Source: Aeromicrobium sp.
Lineage (GTDB): Bacteria > Actinomycetota > Actinomycetes > Propionibacteriales > Nocardioidaceae
Assembly: GCA_023257515.1 (NCBI GenBank)
Contig: JALRCA010000049.1
Location: 1 to 35,882 of the forward strand
Direction: 5' to 3'
DNA: 35,882 nucleotides
Part shown: positions 32,948 through 35,882 of the stretch, in pieces
How the letters are laid out: each line of letters starts with the position of its first letter
Numbering within the stretch: position 1 is the first letter of the stretch
Program-made: the position numbers and the translations under genes
Notes under the pieces: generated by a model
The model's input: only the letters and a program-made list of their open reading frames with translations
Database searches by the model: none
What the model was told of the DNA's origin: nothing

Positions 32948-35882
32948 GGCGCGCCTTCACGAGTTCAAAGAGTTCATCGAGCTTCGCCTGGTCGAAACCA
33001 TCACCAAGGTTGACGCGAATGGCGTTCTTGACCTTGCGCTCCTTGATCGGGTTACCGACCCAAGCGTCCGGCTTGGTATGCCGGACGATGGTGTCGATCT
33101 CAATGGCGAGGTGCTCATCAGGGAAGAAGAAGTCGACCAGGGCGCGCTTAGCGCCGTTGTCGGCCCAGTCTGGGTACTTGGTGTCTGACTCCTTGGCGCC
33201 GAGTTGTTTCGCGGCGTCGAGGAGCTTGGCGAGGTACTCCTGGTAGTCGGTGGCTTGCTGACGACGTGCCTCGATGATGGCGTCGAGCAACTCGCTCATC
33301 CGGTCGTAGTACTTCGGGTTCATGGCGCGCTCGTCGATGATCACCTTGCGCATGTTGTTGGTGATCGTCTCGGCCACGGCCTCGGGGCTGTTCTTGATGC
33401 CTGCGGGCAGCTTGTCGATCGCACCGGCGCCGAGCTTGACGATGAGGTCGATGAGTCCGGTGTCTTCGAAGTTCGAGACAGTCTCGGATGCGCTGGCCTG
33501 GATGTAGGTGTCGAGCAGAAACCGCATGCCGGCTTCGTACTGCTTGAAGTCGACATCCTCGCCGGCTCCGAGCTTCACCTCTGCCCGGACATCGATGTAG
33601 TGGGCGATCTCCTTCTTGATCGCTTCTGCCTCGGCTTCGCTGTAGCCCGCCTCCGTCATCTCGTTCGCGAGGTTGGCGAAGGCACGCGTCACGGCAGCGA
33701 CCGCCTTGTAGAGCTCGACGCGTTTGGGCTCGTTGATCTTGAGCTGCTCGGCGTTGCCATGCTCCATCGCACAGAAGTACTGCTGGTACTGCAGCGTGTT
33801 CTTTGGAGGAGCGACAGGCTCGACGAGAGCACGGACGCGCTCCAGGGCGTCGTCGAGGTCTTCGCACGCCTTCTCGATGCGGTCACTGAGCAGACCGTCG
33901 ATGTCCTTCTTCTCGTACCCGTCCAGCGCTCCCGACGTGTAGTCGCTGATCGCGTCCTCGAGCGAGTTGAAGAGGTCCTGGTAGTCGATGATGTAGCCGT
34001 AGTCCTTGTCGTCACCGTCGAGACGATTGACTCGGCAGATTGCCTGGAAGAGGCCGTGGTCGCGCATCTTCTTGTCGATGTAGAGGTAGGTCGCGCTCGG
34101 AGCGTCGAAGCCAGTGAGGAGCTTGTCGACCACAATCAGGAGTCGCATCTGGCCGGGGTTCTCGACGAACTGCTCCTTGACGGCCTTCTCGAACTCCTCG
34201 ACCTTGCCAACTGCAGTGTCCTCGGGTTCGTCGAAGTAGTCAGCAAGCATCTTGCGGTAGATGTCGTACTGACGGATCTTCTCGGTCTTGCCTTCGCCCG
34301 AGTCCTCCTTGGAGATGTCGCTTGCGTTCGGGACGTAGCTGGTAACGATGGCGCACTTGCCCTTGAAACCGGCGTTGCAGAACAGCTCGTAGAACTTGCA
34401 GGCCTGGTAGATGCTGGAGCCGACAAGCATGGCGTTGCCGTGCCCATCCATCAGGCGAGGCTTGGTCTCCATGTCGAGCAGGATGTCGTTCACGATCTGC
34501 TTGGCCCGCGGCTCACTTGAGACGACCTTCTGCATGGTGCCCCAGCGCTTCTTGAGCTCGGCTTTCGAGAGGTCGGTCATGCCCTTGGTCTTGACCTCGA
34601 ACCACTTGTCCACCTGGGCGGGTGACGTGAGGTTCTGATCGATGTTGCGAGCCTCGTAGCGCAAGTCCAGTACGACGCCGTCCTCGACGGCCTCATCGAA
34701 CTTGTACGTGTGGATGAACGAACCGAAGGTTTCAATGCTGGTGGCCTTGTCGGCCTTGAGCAGTGGGGTGCCAGTAAAGCCGATGAACATCGCCCCGGGC
34801 AGGAACTGCTTCATGGCCGTGTGCATCTTGCCGGACTGGGTGCGGTGAGCCTCGTCGACGAAGACAAAGACGTTGCCCTTCGCCTTGAAGTCCTTCGGGA
34901 TCTTGGCGTTCAGCTCGGCAATGAAGTCCTCGCTAGCATCGTCGAGCCCCGGGTCGTCGTCGCCCCCTCGGAACTTGTGGACCAGAGAGCAGATGAGCCA
35001 CTCCTGTGTCTGGTTCAGCGTGCCCAGGAGGTCAGCGCCACTCGACGTCCGGTAGATCTGCTCGTTGACGCCGTTGAACACATTCTCAATCTGATCATCA
35101 AGCTCGGTGCGGTCGGTGATCAGCAGGACCCTCGCATCATCCTGATGTTCCCGAATCCACTTGGCGAGCCAGACCATCGTCAGGCTTTTGCCGGAGCCTT
35201 GGGTGTGCCAAATGATGCCGCCTTCGCGCTTCGCGATGCGCTCCTGAGCGGCCTTGACGCCGAAGTACTGGTTGTGGCGCGGGCCCTTCTTGACGCCTGC
35301 GTCGAAGACGATGAAGTCGTGAATCAGTTCAAGGAGTCGAGGCTTGTCGCACAGCTGCAGTAGGGCGCGGTCGAGCGGGTCGGCGACCTCTGACGGTTCC
35401 TTCCACTCCAGCCAGTACTTCTCAGGCGTATCGATGACGCCGTAGCGCAGGCCCTCGACATCGTTGCCGGCGAAGACGAACTGCACGGTAGAGAAGAACG
35501 GCCGGATGAACTGCTTGTCCTGGTTGCCGAGGGTCTGACGGATACCTTCAGACACCCCTACATAGGAGCGCTTGAGTTCGATGGTTGCCAAGGCAAGGCC
35601 GTTGACGTAGAGCACGACGTCAGGGCGCTTGGTGTGCTGGCCGAGCACCGTGACTTCTTCGACCACGACGAAGTGGTTGGCGTCCGGGTTCGCCCAGTCG
35701 ATGAGCCAGACCGTCTCTGTCTGCTGACCGATGCCAGGCTTCACGTGTACGCCGTAACGGAGCAGTTGATAGACGTCCCGGTTTGCCTCGTGCAGGTCAT
35801 GACCGGCACCGACCGAGGCAGCCTTGCCAAGCTGGTCGAGAGTTCTGGTGATGAGGTTGTCGTCGTAACCGCGGGCTCGCAG
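32934..35882 (-). CDS. hsdR: Type I restriction enzyme R subunit (HsdR), 5' end truncated by the window edge
   Basis: Frame is open upstream of the track start (35744) to the edge: '...GYDDNLITRTLDQLGKAASVGAGHDLHEANRDVYQLLRYGVHVKPGIGQQTETVW'. Nuclease 'DVVLYVNGLALATIELKRS'; Walker A 'HTQGSGKSLTMVWLAKWI'; DEAH 'VFVDEAHRTQSGKMH'; 'GFTGTPLL'; 'DKLLTGFDAPSATYLYIDK'. Confidence 0.95.
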   Translation of the reverse strand: MRARGYDDNLITRTLDQLGKAASVGAGHDLHEANRDVYQLLRYGVHVKPGIGQQTETVWLIDWANPDANHFVVVEEVTVLGQHTKRPDVVLYVNGLALATIELKRSYVGVSEGIRQTLGNQDKQFIRPFFSTVQFVFAGNDVEGLRYGVIDTPEKYWLEWKEPSEVADPLDRALLQLCDKPRLLELIHDFIVFDAGVKKGPRHNQYFGVKAAQERIAKREGGIIWHTQGSGKSLTMVWLAKWIREHQDDARVLLITDRTELDDQIENVFNGVNEQIYRTSSGADLLGTLNQTQEWLICSLVHKFRGGDDDPGLDDASEDFIAELNAKIPKDFKAKGNVFVFVDEAHRTQSGKMHTAMKQFLPGAMFIGFTGTPLLKADKATSIETFGSFIHTYKFDEAVEDGVVLDLRYEARNIDQNLTSPAQVDKWFEVKTKGMTDLSKAELKKRWGTMQKVVSSEPRAKQIVNDILLDMETKPRLMDGHGNAMLVGSSIYQACKFYELFCNAGFKGKCAIVTSYVPNASDISKEDSGEGKTEKIRQYDIYRKMLADYFDEPEDTAVGKVEEFEKAVKEQFVENPGQMRLLIVVDKLLTGFDAPSATYLYIDKKMRDHGLFQAICRVNRLDGDDKDYGYIIDYQDLFNSLEDAISDYTSGALDGYEKKDIDGLLSDRIEKACEDLDDALERVRALVEPVAPPKNTLQYQQYFCAMEHGNAEQLKINEPKRVELYKAVAAVTRAFANLANEMTEAGYSEAEAEAIKKEIAHYIDVRAEVKLGAGEDVDFKQYEAGMRFLLDTYIQASASETVSNFEDTGLIDLIVKLGAGAIDKLPAGIKNSPEAVAETITNNMRKVIIDERAMNPKYYDRMSELLDAIIEARRQQATDYQEYLAKLLDAAKQLGAKESDTKYPDWADNGAKRALVDFFFPDEHLAIEIDTIVRHTKPDAWVGNPIKERKVKNAIRVNLGDGFDQAKLDELFELVKARHEYS

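Noticed and set aside
33204-34520. 438-aa plus ORF inside hsdR
   Set aside because: Antisense to well-conserved HsdR motif region; Val/Leu/Asp-rich shadow translation.
1-35882. CRISPR arrays, tRNA/rRNA genes, IS transposases
   Set aside because: No regularly spaced repeats, cloverleaf-like segments or transposase motifs (DDE/HUH) were recognised by reading; a tRNAscan/ISfinder run would be needed to exclude them formally.

Overview
High-GC actinobacterial chromosome segment, probably Nocardioidaceae-like (inferred from codon usage and gene content only). Positions 1-~24,000 look like native chromosome. They hold two adjacent secreted peptidoglycan hydrolases, an arginase-family enzyme, paired CNNM/HlyC-type CBS membrane proteins, a 1586-aa HEAT/DUF4132 protein in a 3-gene cluster, a DUF1190/YgiB-like + glutathionylspermidine-synthase-like ATP-grasp + DUF350 cassette, two separate regulator/MBL-fold/FAH-family operons, and several esterase or membrane proteins. 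From ~24,100 to the right edge the composition changes: the long GC-driven antisense ORFs disappear and codon usage relaxes. This part looks like accessory DNA. It carries a divergent TetR/MFS pair, a frameshifted class-IV aminotransferase, a stand-alone HTH protein, and an apparent defence operon on the minus strand: hsdR (cut by the window edge) -> YgjP/DUF45 metalloprotease -> 1486-aa protein. The 1486-aa protein reads as an N-terminal QxK (PD-(D/E)XK/Cap4-like) nuclease-type domain, a NACHT/STAND-like P-loop NTPase and a long helical-repeat C-terminus. It is the best candidate for an undescribed Avs/bNACHT-like immune system, here embedded in a type I restriction locus. No tRNA, rRNA, CRISPR array or transposase was recognised. 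All family calls come from reading motifs; no database search was run.
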